A DNA stretch of 64,000 nucleotides from Nocardia higoensis (lineage in GTDB: Bacteria > Actinomycetota > Actinomycetes > Mycobacteriales > Mycobacteriaceae). A model generated the notes under the pieces. It was not told the DNA's origin. It made no database searches and worked only from the letters and a program-made list of their open reading frames with translations. The translations under genes were made by a program, and so were the position numbers. The stretch lies in assembly GCF_015477835.1 (NCBI RefSeq), contig NZ_JADLQN010000005.1, forward strand, positions 1-64,000, in the 5' to 3' direction. Positions 41,571 to 49,967 of this stretch are shown in pieces. Within the stretch, counting starts at the first letter, position 1; the number at the start of each line of letters is the position of its first letter.

Positions 41571-43166
41571 ATGACCGTGTTGCGTAGCGTCCTGGACTCC
41601 GGCACATCGGAGTACCGTGCGGCCGCCGAGGCGATGAGCGCCAAGCTCACCGAGGTCGAGGCCGAATTCGTCAAAGCCGTGGAAGGCGGCGGGCCGGACA
41701 AGCTGGCCCGGCACCGCAAGCGCGGCAAGCTCACCGCTCGTGAGCGCATCGAACTACTCGTCGACGAGGATTCCGCGTTCCTCGAACTGTGCCCGCTCGC
41801 CGCTTGGGGCAGCGAATTCCATGTCGGCGCCAGCGTCGTCACCGGCATCGGAATCGTGGAAGGCGTCGAGTGCATGGTCGTCGCGCACGACCCCACCGTG
41901 CGCGGCGGCACCTCCAACCCGTGGACGCTGCGCAAGAATCTGCGCGCCAACGACATCGCCCGCCAGAACCGGCTGCCGCTGGTGAACCTGGTGGAGTCCG
42001 GCGGCGCGGACCTGCCCACCCAGAAAGAGGTGTTCGTTCCCGGCGGGCGGCTGTTCCGCGACATCACCCAGCTGTCCGCCGAGGGCATCCCGACCATCGC
42101 CCTGGTGTTCGGCAACTCCACCGCCGGTGGCGCGTACGTGCCGGGCATGTCGGATTACACGGTGATGATCAAGGAACGCTCCAAGGTGTTCCTCGGCGGC
42201 CCGCCGCTGGTGAAGATGGCCACCGGCGAGGAATCCGACGACGAGTCCCTCGGCGGCGCGGACATGCACGCCCGCGTCTCCGGCCTGGCCGACTACCTGG
42301 CCGCCGACGAACAGGACGCGATCCGCCTCGGCCGTTCCATCGTCAAGCGCCTGAACTGGCGCAAACAAGGCCCAACCCCCCAGCCCGCGCTCGAACCCCG
42401 CTACGACGCCGAGGAACTGCTCGGCATCGTGCCCTCGGATCTGAAGATCCCGTTCGATCCGCGCGAGGTGATCGCCCGCGTCGTCGACGATTCCGATTTC
42501 GACGAGTTCAAGCCCCTCTACGGCAGCAGCCTGGTGACGGGCTGGGCGCGACTGCACGGCTACCCGGTCGGCATCCTCGCCAACGCGCGCGGCGTGCTGT
42601 TCTCCGAGGAAGCGCAGAAGGCGGCCCAGTTCATCCAGCTGGCCAACCAGTCCGACACGCCACTGCTGTTCCTGCACAACACCACCGGCTACATGGTCGG
42701 CAAGGAGTACGAGCAGAAGGGCATCATCAAGCACGGCGCGCTGATGATCAACGCGGTCTCGAACTCGAAGGTCCCGCACCTGACCCTGCTGATGGGCGCC
42801 TCCTACGGTGCGGGCCACTACGGCATGTGCGGGCGCGCCTACGATCCCCGTTTCGTCTTCGCCTGGCCCAGCGCCAAATCCGCCGTCATGGGCGGCGCGC
42901 AGCTGGCGGGCGTCATCTCCATCGTGGGCCGCGCCGCCGCCGAAGCGCGCGGCAAAGCCTTCGACGAGGAGGCCGACGCGGGCATGCGCGCCATGATCGA
43001 AGCGCAGATCGAAGCCGAGTCGCTGCCGATGTTCATGTCGGGCAGGCTCTACGACGACGGCGTCATCGATCCCCGCGATACCCGCACGGTGTTGGGCATG
43101 GCGTTGTCGGCCGTCCACAACGCCCCGATCGAAGGCGCCGCGGGCTTCGGCGTCTTCCGGATGTGA
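41571..43166 (+). CDS. Acyl-CoA carboxylase beta subunit (carboxyltransferase)
   Basis: A 531-aa carboxyltransferase. The two half-domains include KLTARERIELLVDEDSAFLE, MVVAHDPTVRGGTSNPWTLR, NLVESGGADLP, FGNSTAGGAYVPGMSDYTVM and LLMGASYGAGHYGMCGRAYD. It resembles 3-methylcrotonyl-CoA and geranyl-CoA carboxylase beta subunits (LiuB, AtuC, AccD1). The partner alpha subunit is next, 7 bases downstream. The AtuA-like and branched-chain ACAD neighbours favour one of these two substrates over acetyl- or propionyl-CoA. Sequence reading alone cannot choose between them. Confidence 0.9.
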   Translation: MTVLRSVLDSGTSEYRAAAEAMSAKLTEVEAEFVKAVEGGGPDKLARHRKRGKLTARERIELLVDEDSAFLELCPLAAWGSEFHVGASVVTGIGIVEGVECMVVAHDPTVRGGTSNPWTLRKNLRANDIARQNRLPLVNLVESGGADLPTQKEVFVPGGRLFRDITQLSAEGIPTIALVFGNSTAGGAYVPGMSDYTVMIKERSKVFLGGPPLVKMATGEESDDESLGGADMHARVSGLADYLAADEQDAIRLGRSIVKRLNWRKQGPTPQPALEPRYDAEELLGIVPSDLKIPFDPREVIARVVDDSDFDEFKPLYGSSLVTGWARLHGYPVGILANARGVLFSEEAQKAAQFIQLANQSDTPLLFLHNTTGYMVGKEYEQKGIIKHGALMINAVSNSKVPHLTLLMGASYGAGHYGMCGRAYDPRFVFAWPSAKSAVMGGAQLAGVISIVGRAAAEARGKAFDEEADAGMRAMIEAQIEAESLPMFMSGRLYDDGVIDPRDTRTVLGMALSAVHNAPIEGAAGFGVFRM

Positions 43167-43173
43167 GGCTGTC

Positions 43174-45213
43174 ATGACAAGGGATCGGGACACATCGATC
43201 TCCACCGTGCTGGTGGCCAATCGCGGCGAGATCGCGCGGCGGGTCTTCGCCACCTGTCGCCGGATGGGGCTGGGCACCGTGGCGGTCTACTCCGACGCCG
43301 ACGCGCAGGCTCCGCACGTCGGTGACGCCGACGCCGCCGTCCGCCTGCCCGGCAACACTCCCACCGAGACCTATCTGCGCGGCGAGTTGATCATCGAGGC
43401 GGCGCTGTCCGCCGGTGCCGACGCGGTGCACCCCGGCTATGGATTCCTCTCCGAGAACGCCGAATTCGCGCGGGCCGTGCTCGACGCGGGTCTGACGTGG
43501 ATCGGTCCGCCGGTGGCCGCCATCGAGGAGATGGGCTCGAAGGTCGCCTCGAAGAAGCTGATGGCCGCGGCGGGGGTTCCTGTTCTTCCGGAACTGGACC
43601 CCGCCGAGGTCGCCGAGAGCCACCTGCCGGTGCTCATCAAGGCATCGGCAGGCGGCGGCGGTCGCGGCATGCGCGTGGTCCGCGATCTGAGCGAGCTGTC
43701 CGGACAGATCGAGGCCGCCCGCCGGGAAGCCGAATCCGCGTTCGGTGACCCGACCGTGTTCTGCGAGCGGTACCTCGAGACCGGCAGGCACATCGAGGTC
43801 CAGGTGATGGCCGACACCCACGGCACCGTGTGGGCGCTGGGCGAGCGGGAGTGCTCGATCCAGCGCAGGCATCAGAAGGTCGTGGAGGAAGCGCCCTCGC
43901 CGCTGGTCGAGCGCATCGACGCGGCGTCGGCCGACGACCGTCCCGGTATGCGGGACCGGCTGTTCGAGGCCGCCCGGCTGGCCGCGTCCGCGATCGGCTA
44001 CACCGGCGCGGGCACCGTCGAGTTCCTGGCCGACGAGACCGGCGAGTTCTACTTCCTGGAGATGAACACCCGCCTGCAGGTGGAGCATCCGGTCACCGAA
44101 TGCACCACCGGCGTCGATCTGGTCCGGCTCCAGCTGGCGGTGGCCGCCGGTGATCGGCTGCCCGCCGAGCCGCCGGTGATGCGCGGCCACTCCATCGAGG
44201 TCCGCCTCTACGCCGAGGACCCCGCCCACGACTGGCAGCCGCAGAGCGGCACGGTGCACCGCATCGACATTCCGCACGTGGCAGCCGAGTTCGAACCCCT
44301 CACCCGCGCGGGCATCCGCCTGGACACCGGCGTGCTGGACGGTTCCGTGGTGGGCGTGCACTACGACCCGATGCTCGCCAAGGTCATCGCCTTCGCCGAA
44401 ACCCGCACGGAGGCAGCTCGACTGCTGGCCTCGGCATTGCGACGCGCCCGCATTCACGGCTTGGTCACCAACCGCGACCTGCTGGTCCGCGTCCTGCGCC
44501 ACCCCGCGTTCCTGGCGGGCGACACCGACACGGCGTTCTTCGCGACCCACGGTCTGGACACCCTCGCCGCCCCGCTGGCCGAGCCCGCCGACGAACGCCT
44601 GTCCGTCGTGGCCGCCGCACTGGCGGACGCCGCCGTCAACCGCGCGAGCGCGCGGACCGGCGGCGGATTGCCCAGCGGCTGGCGCAATCTGCCCTCGCAG
44701 TCGCAACGCAAGTCCTACGACAGCCGTCGCACCGGCACCCACGACATCGACTACCGGTATGTCCGTGGCCGCGCCACGGTCGAAGGACACGACGGCCTCG
44801 AGGTCGTCTCGGCCGGTCCCGACCGGGTCGTGCTGTCCGTGCCGGGCGAACGCGGCCCCGTGCGCCGGAGCTTCGACATCGCCCGCTACGGCGAACTGGT
44901 CTGCGTCGACTCTCCGCTCGGCCCGGTGAGCGTGCGCAGACTGCCGCGCTTCAGCGACCCCGCCGACCAGTTCGCCACCGGTTCCCTGCTCGCCCCCATG
45001 CCGGGAACCGTGATCCGGCTCGGCGCCGCCGTGGGCGATCGGGTGAGCGCGGGCCAACCGGTGCTCTGGCTGGAGGCCATGAAGATGGAGCACACCATCG
45101 CGGCGCCCGCCACGGGCGTGCTCAGCGCGTTGAACGTCGAGGTGGGCCGTCAGGTCGAGCTCGGCACAGTACTGGCCGTCGTAGATCCCGACGACGCGAT
45201 CGACGAGAAGTAA
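43174..45213 (+). CDS. Acyl-CoA carboxylase alpha subunit (biotin carboxylase plus BCCP)
   Basis: A 679-aa protein. The biotin carboxylase domain (about 8-450) has LVANRGEIARRVFATCRRMG, VHPGYGFLSENAEFA, IKASAGGGGRGMRVV, ERECSIQRRHQKVVEEAPS and FLEMNTRLQVEHPVTE. The C-terminal BCCP (about 600-672) carries the biotinyl lysine in WLEAMKMEHTIAAPA. It supplies carboxybiotin to the beta subunit encoded immediately upstream. Size and layout match MccA/AtuF/AccA1. Confidence 0.93.
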   Translation: MTRDRDTSISTVLVANRGEIARRVFATCRRMGLGTVAVYSDADAQAPHVGDADAAVRLPGNTPTETYLRGELIIEAALSAGADAVHPGYGFLSENAEFARAVLDAGLTWIGPPVAAIEEMGSKVASKKLMAAAGVPVLPELDPAEVAESHLPVLIKASAGGGGRGMRVVRDLSELSGQIEAARREAESAFGDPTVFCERYLETGRHIEVQVMADTHGTVWALGERECSIQRRHQKVVEEAPSPLVERIDAASADDRPGMRDRLFEAARLAASAIGYTGAGTVEFLADETGEFYFLEMNTRLQVEHPVTECTTGVDLVRLQLAVAAGDRLPAEPPVMRGHSIEVRLYAEDPAHDWQPQSGTVHRIDIPHVAAEFEPLTRAGIRLDTGVLDGSVVGVHYDPMLAKVIAFAETRTEAARLLASALRRARIHGLVTNRDLLVRVLRHPAFLAGDTDTAFFATHGLDTLAAPLAEPADERLSVVAAALADAAVNRASARTGGGLPSGWRNLPSQSQRKSYDSRRTGTHDIDYRYVRGRATVEGHDGLEVVSAGPDRVVLSVPGERGPVRRSFDIARYGELVCVDSPLGPVSVRRLPRFSDPADQFATGSLLAPMPGTVIRLGAAVGDRVSAGQPVLWLEAMKMEHTIAAPATGVLSALNVEVGRQVELGTVLAVVDPDDAIDEK

Positions 45214-45222
45214 GGACCGACC

Positions 45223-46383
45223 ATGAGTTTCATCGAAACCGACGAACGCAAGGCGCTGCGCGCAGCTGTGGCTCAGCTGGCCCTCAAATACACCTACCGC
45301 GACTATGTGCTGCCCAAGGCGCGCAAGGGCGAGCCGCTCACCGAACTGTGGCAGGAGGCGGGCGCGCTCGGCTTCCTCGGCGTGAACATCCCCGAGGAAT
45401 ACGGCGGCGGCGGCGCGGGCATGTACGAGCTGTCGCTGGTCATGGAGGAACTGTCCGCCCAGGGCGCGGGCCTGCTGCTCATGGTCGTCTCGCCGGCCAT
45501 CTGCGGCACCATCATCAGCCGCTACGGCACCGACGAGCAGAAGCAGAACTGGCTGCCGCGCATCGCCGACGGCTCGGCCAAGATGGTCTTCGGCATCACC
45601 GAGCCCGACGCGGGCTCCAACTCGCACCAGATCACCACCACCGCCCGCCGCGACGGCGACGACTGGCTGCTGACCGGCCGCAAGATCTTCATCTCCGGCG
45701 TCGACCAGGCCGAGGCCGTGCTGATCGTCGCGCGCACCGAGGACCACAAGACCGGCAAGCTCAAGCCCGCGCTGTTCATCGTCCCCACCGACGCCCCCGG
45801 CTTCACCAAGGTGGCGCAGGAGATGGACATCATCGAGCCCGACCACCAGTACAACCTGTTCCTCGACGACGTCCGGCTGCCCTCGACAGCGCTGGTCGGC
45901 AAGGAGGACGCCGCGCTCATGCAGCTGTTCGCGGGCCTGAACCCCGAGCGCATCATGGGCGCCGCCATGGCCGTCGGCGTGGGCCGCTACGCCATCGATC
46001 GCGCCGTCGAATACGCCAAGGAACGCACCGTCTGGAAGACCCCGATCGGTGCCCACCAGGGTATTTCGCACCCGCTGGCGAAGGTGAAGATCGAACTCGA
46101 GCAGGCCAAGCTGATGATGCAGAAGGCCGCCACCCTCTACGACGCCGGCGACGAGATGGGCGCCGCCGAGGCCGCGAACATGGCCAAGTACGCGGCGGGC
46201 GAGGTCAGTATCAACGCACTCGACCAGGCCATCCAGACCCACGGCGGCGCGGGCCTGACCGCCGACTACGGTCTGGCCGCCATGCTCGGCGCGGCCCGCA
46301 TCGCGCGGATCGCGCCGGTCAGCCGGGAGATGATTCTCAACTTCGTCGCCCAGCACTCGCTCGGTCTGCCGCGCTCGTACTGA
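45223..46383 (+). CDS. Second acyl-CoA dehydrogenase, isovaleryl/citronellyl-type
   Basis: A 386-aa ACAD: GFLGVNIPEEYGGGGAGMYE, VFGITEPDAGSNSHQITTTA and THGGAGLTADYGLAAMLGAA. As in the first ACAD, the common C-terminal Glu is missing (IAPVSREMILNFVA), and a Glu in GLNPERIMGAAMAVGVG fits the helix-G site. The two ACADs differ clearly, so they probably act at different steps or on different chain lengths. It begins 9 bases after the carboxylase alpha subunit. Confidence 0.9.
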   Translation: MSFIETDERKALRAAVAQLALKYTYRDYVLPKARKGEPLTELWQEAGALGFLGVNIPEEYGGGGAGMYELSLVMEELSAQGAGLLLMVVSPAICGTIISRYGTDEQKQNWLPRIADGSAKMVFGITEPDAGSNSHQITTTARRDGDDWLLTGRKIFISGVDQAEAVLIVARTEDHKTGKLKPALFIVPTDAPGFTKVAQEMDIIEPDHQYNLFLDDVRLPSTALVGKEDAALMQLFAGLNPERIMGAAMAVGVGRYAIDRAVEYAKERTVWKTPIGAHQGISHPLAKVKIELEQAKLMMQKAATLYDAGDEMGAAEAANMAKYAAGEVSINALDQAIQTHGGAGLTADYGLAAMLGAARIARIAPVSREMILNFVAQHSLGLPRSY

Positions 46384-46410
46384 TCCACGCCTGTTCGTAA
46401 GGAGACCACG

Positions 46411-47310
46411 ATGTCTGATCCCCGGCCGTCCGAAGGCGCGGCGTCCCGTCCGGCCTCGTCCGAGGCCGGGGTTCCCGGGGGCGTCAGCTCCGATGCCGCG
46501 ACCTCGGATGACGCGCCGTCGGGTGTGGAGGTGTCCGCTGCGACGCCGCCGCTGGTGCGCTACGAAGTCCGTGACCGTTTCGCGGTCCTGACCTTGGACT
46601 CCCCGCGCAACCGGAACGCACTGTCGACCCGCCTGGTCGCCGAACTGCTGCGCGGTCTCGACGACGCGGCGGCCGACCCGGCGGTGCGCGGCGTCGTGCT
46701 CGCCCACACCGGCAACACCTTCTGCGCCGGCGCCGATCTCACCGAGGCGAGCGACGCCGATCCCGCCGTGGCTGCCGACCAGCGGACCAGGACCATGATC
46801 GGTGTCCTGCGCAGGCTGGTGGACCTGCCCAAGCCGGTCGTGGCGCAGATCGAGGGCAACGTCCGCGCGGGCGGTATGGGCATCGTGGCCGGCTGCGACC
46901 TGGTCGTGGCGGGCCCGTCCAGCTCCTTCGCCCTCACCGAAGTGCGCATCGGCCTGGCCCCGTTCATGATCTCGCTGACCCTGCTCCCGCGGCTGGATCC
47001 CCGCGCGGCGAGCCGCTACTACCTGACCGGCGAGAAATTCGACGCCGCCGTCGCCCAACAGATCGGCCTGGTCACGGTCACCGCCGACGACCCCGCCGCC
47101 GAGGTCGCCCGGCTGTGTGCCGAACTGCGCAAAGGCGCGCCGCAGGGCTTGGCCGAGGCGAAGCGGCTGGTCAACGCCGCCGTCCTCGCCGAGTTCGATC
47201 GCTCCGCGGAGGAATTGGCGCGACGCTCGGCCTCGTTCTTCGGAACCCCGGAGGTGCGCGAGGGCATGACGGCCTTCTTGCAGCGCCGGCCGCCGCACTG
47301 GGCAGAATGA
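46411..47310 (+). CDS. Enoyl-CoA hydratase/isomerase family protein (AtuE/LiuC-like)
   Basis: A 299-aa crotonase. About 50 N-terminal residues are a Ser/Ala/Pro-rich tail of no known role. The fold starts at VRYEVRDRFAVLTLDSPRNR NALST. GNTFCAGADLTEA and EGNVRAGGMGIVAGCDLVVA form the oxyanion hole. LTEVRIGLAPFMISLTLL keeps the first catalytic Glu but lacks the second, as in hydratases acting on glutaconyl-CoA products. It probably hydrates the carboxylase product. Its stop overlaps the TetR start. Confidence 0.87.
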   Translation: MSDPRPSEGAASRPASSEAGVPGGVSSDAATSDDAPSGVEVSAATPPLVRYEVRDRFAVLTLDSPRNRNALSTRLVAELLRGLDDAAADPAVRGVVLAHTGNTFCAGADLTEASDADPAVAADQRTRTMIGVLRRLVDLPKPVVAQIEGNVRAGGMGIVAGCDLVVAGPSSSFALTEVRIGLAPFMISLTLLPRLDPRAASRYYLTGEKFDAAVAQQIGLVTVTADDPAAEVARLCAELRKGAPQGLAEAKRLVNAAVLAEFDRSAEELARRSASFFGTPEVREGMTAFLQRRPPHWAE

Positions 47311-47945
47311 CGATCATGGCGACACCGCACGAACCCAAGCAGGACCGCAGCCGGGCCACCCGGCAGCGGCTGCTCGAGGCGACCATCGACTGCCTGGCCG
47401 AAATGGGCTGGGCCGCGGCCACGGTCGCGGTGGTCGCCGAACGCGCGGGCGTCTCCCGTGGCGCGGCCCAGCACCACTTCCCGACCAGGGAAGAGCTCAT
47501 CACCGCCGCCCTCGAGTACATGTTCGACGTCCGCACCGAACAAGCCCTCAGCGAAGCGGGAGCCCTCTCCGAGCATCTCGACGGCATCGCCCGCACCGAG
47601 GCGGTCGTCACCGGCCTGGTCGAATCCTGCACCAGCCCCTTGTTCAAAGCGGCCCTCCAGGTCTGGACCCACGCCGCCGCCGACCCCGCCCTCCGTGAAC
47701 GCATCGTCCCCCTGGAAGCCCACTTCGGCCGAGCCTCCCACCGCCGCGCCGTGGAAGCCCTCCGAGTCGACGACTCCGATCCCGTCACCCACCACCTCGT
47801 CCAGGCCACCCTCGACCTCGCCCGTGGTCTCGGCCTGGCCGACGTGCTGACCGACGACTCGCAGCGGCGTAAGCAGATCGTCAAGCAGTGGGCCGCCACC
47901 CTCCACACGGCACTCGCCACGACATCGGCCGTGAACCTCGGTTGA
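47307..47945 (+). CDS. TetR-family regulator of the branched acyl-CoA operon
   Basis: A 212-aa regulator with HTH at about residues 15-60: TRQRLLEATIDCLAEMGWAA, then VVAERAGVSRGAAQHHFPTR EELITAALE. The ligand domain is helical. ATG 47307 overlaps the hydratase stop (ATGA); ATG 47316 (MATPHEP) is the alternative. As the last gene of the operon it probably represses it through the CAAGC-N6-GCTTG site at 38575-38590. An acyl-CoA intermediate is the expected inducer, by analogy to AtuR and LiuR-linked systems. Confidence 0.85.
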   Translation: MTIMATPHEPKQDRSRATRQRLLEATIDCLAEMGWAAATVAVVAERAGVSRGAAQHHFPTREELITAALEYMFDVRTEQALSEAGALSEHLDGIARTEAVVTGLVESCTSPLFKAALQVWTHAAADPALRERIVPLEAHFGRASHRRAVEALRVDDSDPVTHHLVQATLDLARGLGLADVLTDDSQRRKQIVKQWAATLHTALATTSAVNLG

Positions 47946-47948
47946 CGT

Positions 47949-48074
47949 CTGCGAGGCCCGGTCGCGCCTACCGGGAACGTCTTCGTCGACAACGTCCCCG
48001 TCGGCACGCACACCATCTCGGCGTGGTGTCCGAACGGCGGGATCGCGACAACGACGGTGGAGATCACGGGCTGA
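47949..48074 (+). pseudogene. C-terminal remnant of a lost protein
   Basis: The frame reads APTGNVFVDNVPVGTHTISA followed by WCPNGGIATTTVEITG and a TGA at 48072. It is a clean beta-sandwich-like (PEGA/transthyretin-type) tail with no start codon or upstream domain, directly after the TetR stop. It is probably the 3' end of a deleted secreted protein. Confidence 0.4.
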
Positions 48075-48102
48075 CCTGACATGACAGGCTGAACAAACGA
48101 GT

Positions 48103-48128
48103 CCACCCGGTGTATCCGCGCCGGGTGG
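48103..48128. terminator. Terminator between TetR operon and DinB gene
   Basis: CCACCCGG (48103-48110) pairs with CCGGGTGG (48121-48128), followed on the + strand by the AT-rich ATTATTTCG. It lies between convergent genes. Confidence 0.65.
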
Positions 48129-48144
48129 ATTATTTCGTGAGCGT

Positions 48145-48675
48145 TCAGAGGCCTGTGGTTCCGTCGATGCGTTCGCGGATGAGGTCGGCGTGGCCGCAGT
48201 GGCGGGCGTACTCGGCGATCATGTGCGTGTAGATCCAGCGCAGACTCACCTGGCTGTCCATGAACGGACTCGTGTCGTCCAGGTGGCGGGTGGCGCAATT
48301 GCGGCGGGCGTGGGCGATCTCGTCCTGCCAGACGGCCAGGGCGGTGTCGTAGGACGAATGGTCGAACACCGCGAAGCCGCCGTCGTGCCCGGCAGTGTCG
48401 GCGCGCGGGTCGTGGATCGGCGGGGCGGACTCCCCCGCGAGGACCCTGCGGAACCAGTTGCGTTCGACCTCGGCCATGTGCTGAACCAAGCCGAGCAAGG
48501 TCAGCGGAGAGGGCGCCGCGGAGGCGATACGCAACTGAGCGTCGTCGAGTCCCCGGCACTTCATCACCAGCGTTGTGCGGTAGAAGTCGAGCCACGATTC
48601 CAGCGTGGCGCGCTCGTCGGCGTTCAGCGGCGGCATGGGCCGTTCATCGATCGTCACGAAGGTCGATGGTGCCAT
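48145..48675 (-). CDS. DinB-family (DUF664) protein
   Basis: A 176-aa four-helix protein. TLESWLDFYRTTLVMKCRGL, LLGLVQHMAEVERNWFRRVL and SLRWIYTHMIAEYARHCGHA DLIRERIDG carry the three histidines (QHM, THM, RHCGH) of the DinB metal-binding site. Related proteins are thiol transferases dependent on mycothiol or bacillithiol. Its substrate is unknown. The start at 48675 begins MAPSTFVTIDERP. It is convergent with TetR and downstream of a MarR gene on the same strand. Confidence 0.85.
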   Translation of the reverse strand: MAPSTFVTIDERPMPPLNADERATLESWLDFYRTTLVMKCRGLDDAQLRIASAAPSPLTLLGLVQHMAEVERNWFRRVLAGESAPPIHDPRADTAGHDGGFAVFDHSSYDTALAVWQDEIAHARRNCATRHLDDTSPFMDSQVSLRWIYTHMIAEYARHCGHADLIRERIDGTTGL

Positions 48676-48719
48676 CGGGGTCCGACATGGCACGCACACC
48701 ATTGGGCTCGGAGCCGCGT

Positions 48720-49145
48720 TCAGAAGGTTTCGCCGGTCCGCTCCAGGTAGCGGGCGACGATACCCAGTTCTTCTTCGGTGAACTCGGCGTTGGCCTGGTA
48801 GAGGGTCTCGGTGTGTTGCCCGTAGCGGCTGATGATCGGTGCGATCTGCTCCCAGTCGAGTTCGATGTTGACCCGCCGACGATCGCCGGGATCGTGCGCG
48901 CGCCGCAGGTAGCCGGCGTTTTCGAGTCGATCCAGAACTCGCGTCACGGTACTGGTCGGCAAGCCGGTGGTCTGGCTGAGTCGCTTCGGGGTGCGCACGT
49001 CTTCGCGCAGGACGAGCAGGTGCAGCGTCTGCAGATCGGTGACCAGCAGGCCGAATTCCCGTGCGATGCGCTCGTTTCCGAGCACGGCGTTGACCAGGGC
49101 GCTCTGCAGGGCGCGCTGGATACGGACGCTGTTGGGGCTGGACAC
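48720..49145 (-). CDS. MarR-family regulator
   Basis: A 141-aa MarR protein: LVTDLQTLHLLVLREDVRTP, then KRLSQTTGLPTSTVTRVLDR LENAGYLRRA (HTH) and the wing DPGDRRRVNIELDWEQ. It starts with GTG. Upstream is a set of nested CCCG/CGGG palindromes (49166-49200). It is divergent from the F420/deazaflavin nitroreductase-like gene at 49301 and probably controls it as well as itself. Confidence 0.86.
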   Translation of the reverse strand: MSSPNSVRIQRALQSALVNAVLGNERIAREFGLLVTDLQTLHLLVLREDVRTPKRLSQTTGLPTSTVTRVLDRLENAGYLRRAHDPGDRRRVNIELDWEQIAPIISRYGQHTETLYQANAEFTEEELGIVARYLERTGETF

Positions 49146-49165
49146 CGCATGCCTCCCGGTTCTAG

Positions 49166-49200
49166 TATTCCCGTTACGGGATTGTTCCGATGCGGGAATA
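49166..49200. promoter_or_regulatory. Nested operator palindromes in MarR/Ddn-like divergon
   Basis: TCCCGT-T-ACGGGA (49169-49181) is a perfect inverted repeat inside the outer arms TATTCCCG (49166-49173) and CGGGAATA (49193-49200). A third GGGACGTTCCC-type site follows around 49213-49223. This arrangement suggests cooperative MarR binding. Confidence 0.6.
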
Positions 49201-49300
49201 AACGTGAACGGGACGTTCCCGCCTCCGAAATTCTAGGGGACTCCAACGCCATGACCACGCGCGATGCGGTCCCACCGTGTTCCACAGAGGGAGTCGGCAC

Positions 49301-49768
49301 ATGTCGGATGTAGGGGCGTTGCCCGGATGGTTGAAGCCCGCGAACCACGTCGTGAAGTTCTTGCACCGCCTCGGCGTCCCGCTCGGCACCATCCACATCA
49401 TCACGATCCCCGGCCGCGTTTCCGGCGAGCCGAGATCGACGCCGGTCTCACCGCTGACGGTGGACGGACGGCGATATGTCATCGCGGGACTGGCGAATTG
49501 CAGCTGGGCGAAGAACGCCAGGGCCGCTGCTCACGGCACGCTGAGCAAAGGGCGTGCGCGTGCGGACATCACTCTTACCGAAGTCACCGATCCGGCGATG
49601 CGAGAGAAAGTCATGACCGCCTTCCCCGCCGAGGTGCCGCACGGCGTGCAGTTCTTCATTCGCATCGGCGTGGTCGAGAGCGCCGACCCCGCCGAATTCG
49701 GCGCGGCCGCCGACAAAGTCGCTGTGTTCGAGATTCGCCCGGCCGCGGGCACGTCTTCGAACCGTTGA
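49301..49768 (+). CDS. Deazaflavin (F420)-dependent nitroreductase family protein, Ddn-like
   Basis: A 155-aa split-barrel protein: PGWLKPANHVVKFLHRLGVP, HIITIPGRVSGEPRSTPVSP LTVDGRRYVIAGL, SWAKNARAAAHGTL and a C-terminal EIRPA. These are the blocks of Ddn/Rv3547-type proteins that use F420H2 to reduce quinones or nitro compounds. GAGGGAG lies 8 bases before the ATG. Fgd at 3006 would supply F420H2. It is divergent from a MarR regulator. Confidence 0.86.
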   Translation: MSDVGALPGWLKPANHVVKFLHRLGVPLGTIHIITIPGRVSGEPRSTPVSPLTVDGRRYVIAGLANCSWAKNARAAAHGTLSKGRARADITLTEVTDPAMREKVMTAFPAEVPHGVQFFIRIGVVESADPAEFGAAADKVAVFEIRPAAGTSSNR

Positions 49769-49781
49769 GTAGCTCGGGCGG

Positions 49782-49883
49782 CGAATCACGGCCCCGATAC
49801 TCGGCGAGAGCTTCGAGCGGGTCACCGTGGTCGAGCGCGACCCGTCGCCGAACCGAGCGCAGGATCGTCCGCCGTTCTCATAG
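49782..49883 (+). pseudogene. Remnant of an FAD-dependent monooxygenase-like gene
   Basis: The frame RITAPILGESFERVTVVERD PSPNRAQDRPPFS ends at TAG 49881. FERVTVVERD is the typical second strand of FAD monooxygenase N-termini. There is no start, no GxGxxG and nothing downstream, so it is a fragment. The evidence is a single motif. Confidence 0.35.
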
Positions 49884-49967
49884 TTCGCACATGAAACGAA
49901 TCGTCTTGTGCCTCCGATGATTCGAGCAGCACCTGTCACCCAGCGGGGCTCAACCCTCGGAGGAAAC

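Noticed and set aside
43063..47298. Very long open frame on the minus strand under the acyl-CoA operon
   Set aside because: It is antisense to four clearly functional genes, has His/Gln/Gly-rich composition typical of shadow frames in high-GC DNA, and matches no protein family.
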